Source: Tubiluchus corallicola (Eukaryota > Priapulida > Priapulimorpha > Priapulimorphida > Tubiluchidae). Taken from it: a DNA stretch of 64,000 nucleotides. The DNA itself is not shown here. Location of the stretch: NCBI GenBank assembly GCA_030141605.1, contig JAQGDQ010000090.1, forward strand, positions 292,001 through 356,000, given 5' to 3'. The stretch's first letter is position 1. The text below holds more notes on this DNA, generated by a model. That model searched no databases. It saw only the letters and a list, made by a program, of their open reading frames with translations, and was not told the origin of the DNA.

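Noticed and set aside
45049-63913. Interpreting the arrays as many small independent Ig genes or as a CRISPR-like repeat
   Set aside because: No cassette has a start codon, leader or stop of its own; phases match the Ig6 exon and each other; units diverge as coding sequence with splice sites.

Overview
The window is animal genomic DNA. Genes are split into short exons with GT-AG introns, the base composition is AT-rich, and there are many ATC/GA microsatellites and remnants of DNA transposons. It carries parts of two Dscam (Down syndrome cell adhesion molecule) genes in tandem on the + strand. Two Dscam paralogs side by side, with Ig2 and Ig3 NOT duplicated but Ig7 massively duplicated, does not look like the insect/crustacean Dscam1 layout. 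An arthropod outside Pancrustacea (chelicerate or myriapod, groups in which Dscam families have expanded) is my inference; the species is not determined.

Gene A (about 808-16614) is the 3' half of one Dscam. Fifteen exons with mutually consistent phases encode FN2, FN3, FN4, Ig10, FN5, FN6, one transmembrane helix and a short cytoplasmic tail with proline-rich and YDDI motifs, ending at a stop codon. Its 5' half lies before the window. Its introns hold a hAT-type element with a perfect 8-bp target-site duplication and a second element nested inside it, a second inverted-repeat element, and satellite repeats.

16615-22691 is intergenic, with no recognisable gene. Gene B begins with a probable signal-peptide exon at 22692-22743, followed by a 14.3-kb intron that contains a 31-bp minisatellite. 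Eight constant exons (37092-44215) then encode Ig1 to Ig6. After Ig6, the exon encoding the first half of Ig7 exists in 33 tandem versions (array 7a, 45049-51809; 32 look intact). The exon encoding the second half of the same Ig7 exists in at least 25 versions (array 7b, 53554 to past the window end; 23 look intact). The exon junction falls just before the core tryptophan, so each half supplies one cysteine of the Ig disulfide. If one cassette is chosen from each array, the visible intact cassettes alone allow 32 x 23 = 736 Ig7 domains. Ig8 and everything after it lie beyond the window.

The main regulatory observation is a 26-32 nt element at 52936-52967, between the two arrays. Its reverse complement recurs, with variations, in the intron ahead of many 7b cassettes. 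This is the arrangement expected of a docking site with competing selector sequences, as known for the exon 6 array of insect Dscam1. The docking element lies inside the remains of a dead 7b cassette. Exon lengths (all 7a cassettes 1 mod 3; all intact 7b cassettes 2 mod 3) mean that only one 7a plus one 7b, or neither, keeps the reading frame.
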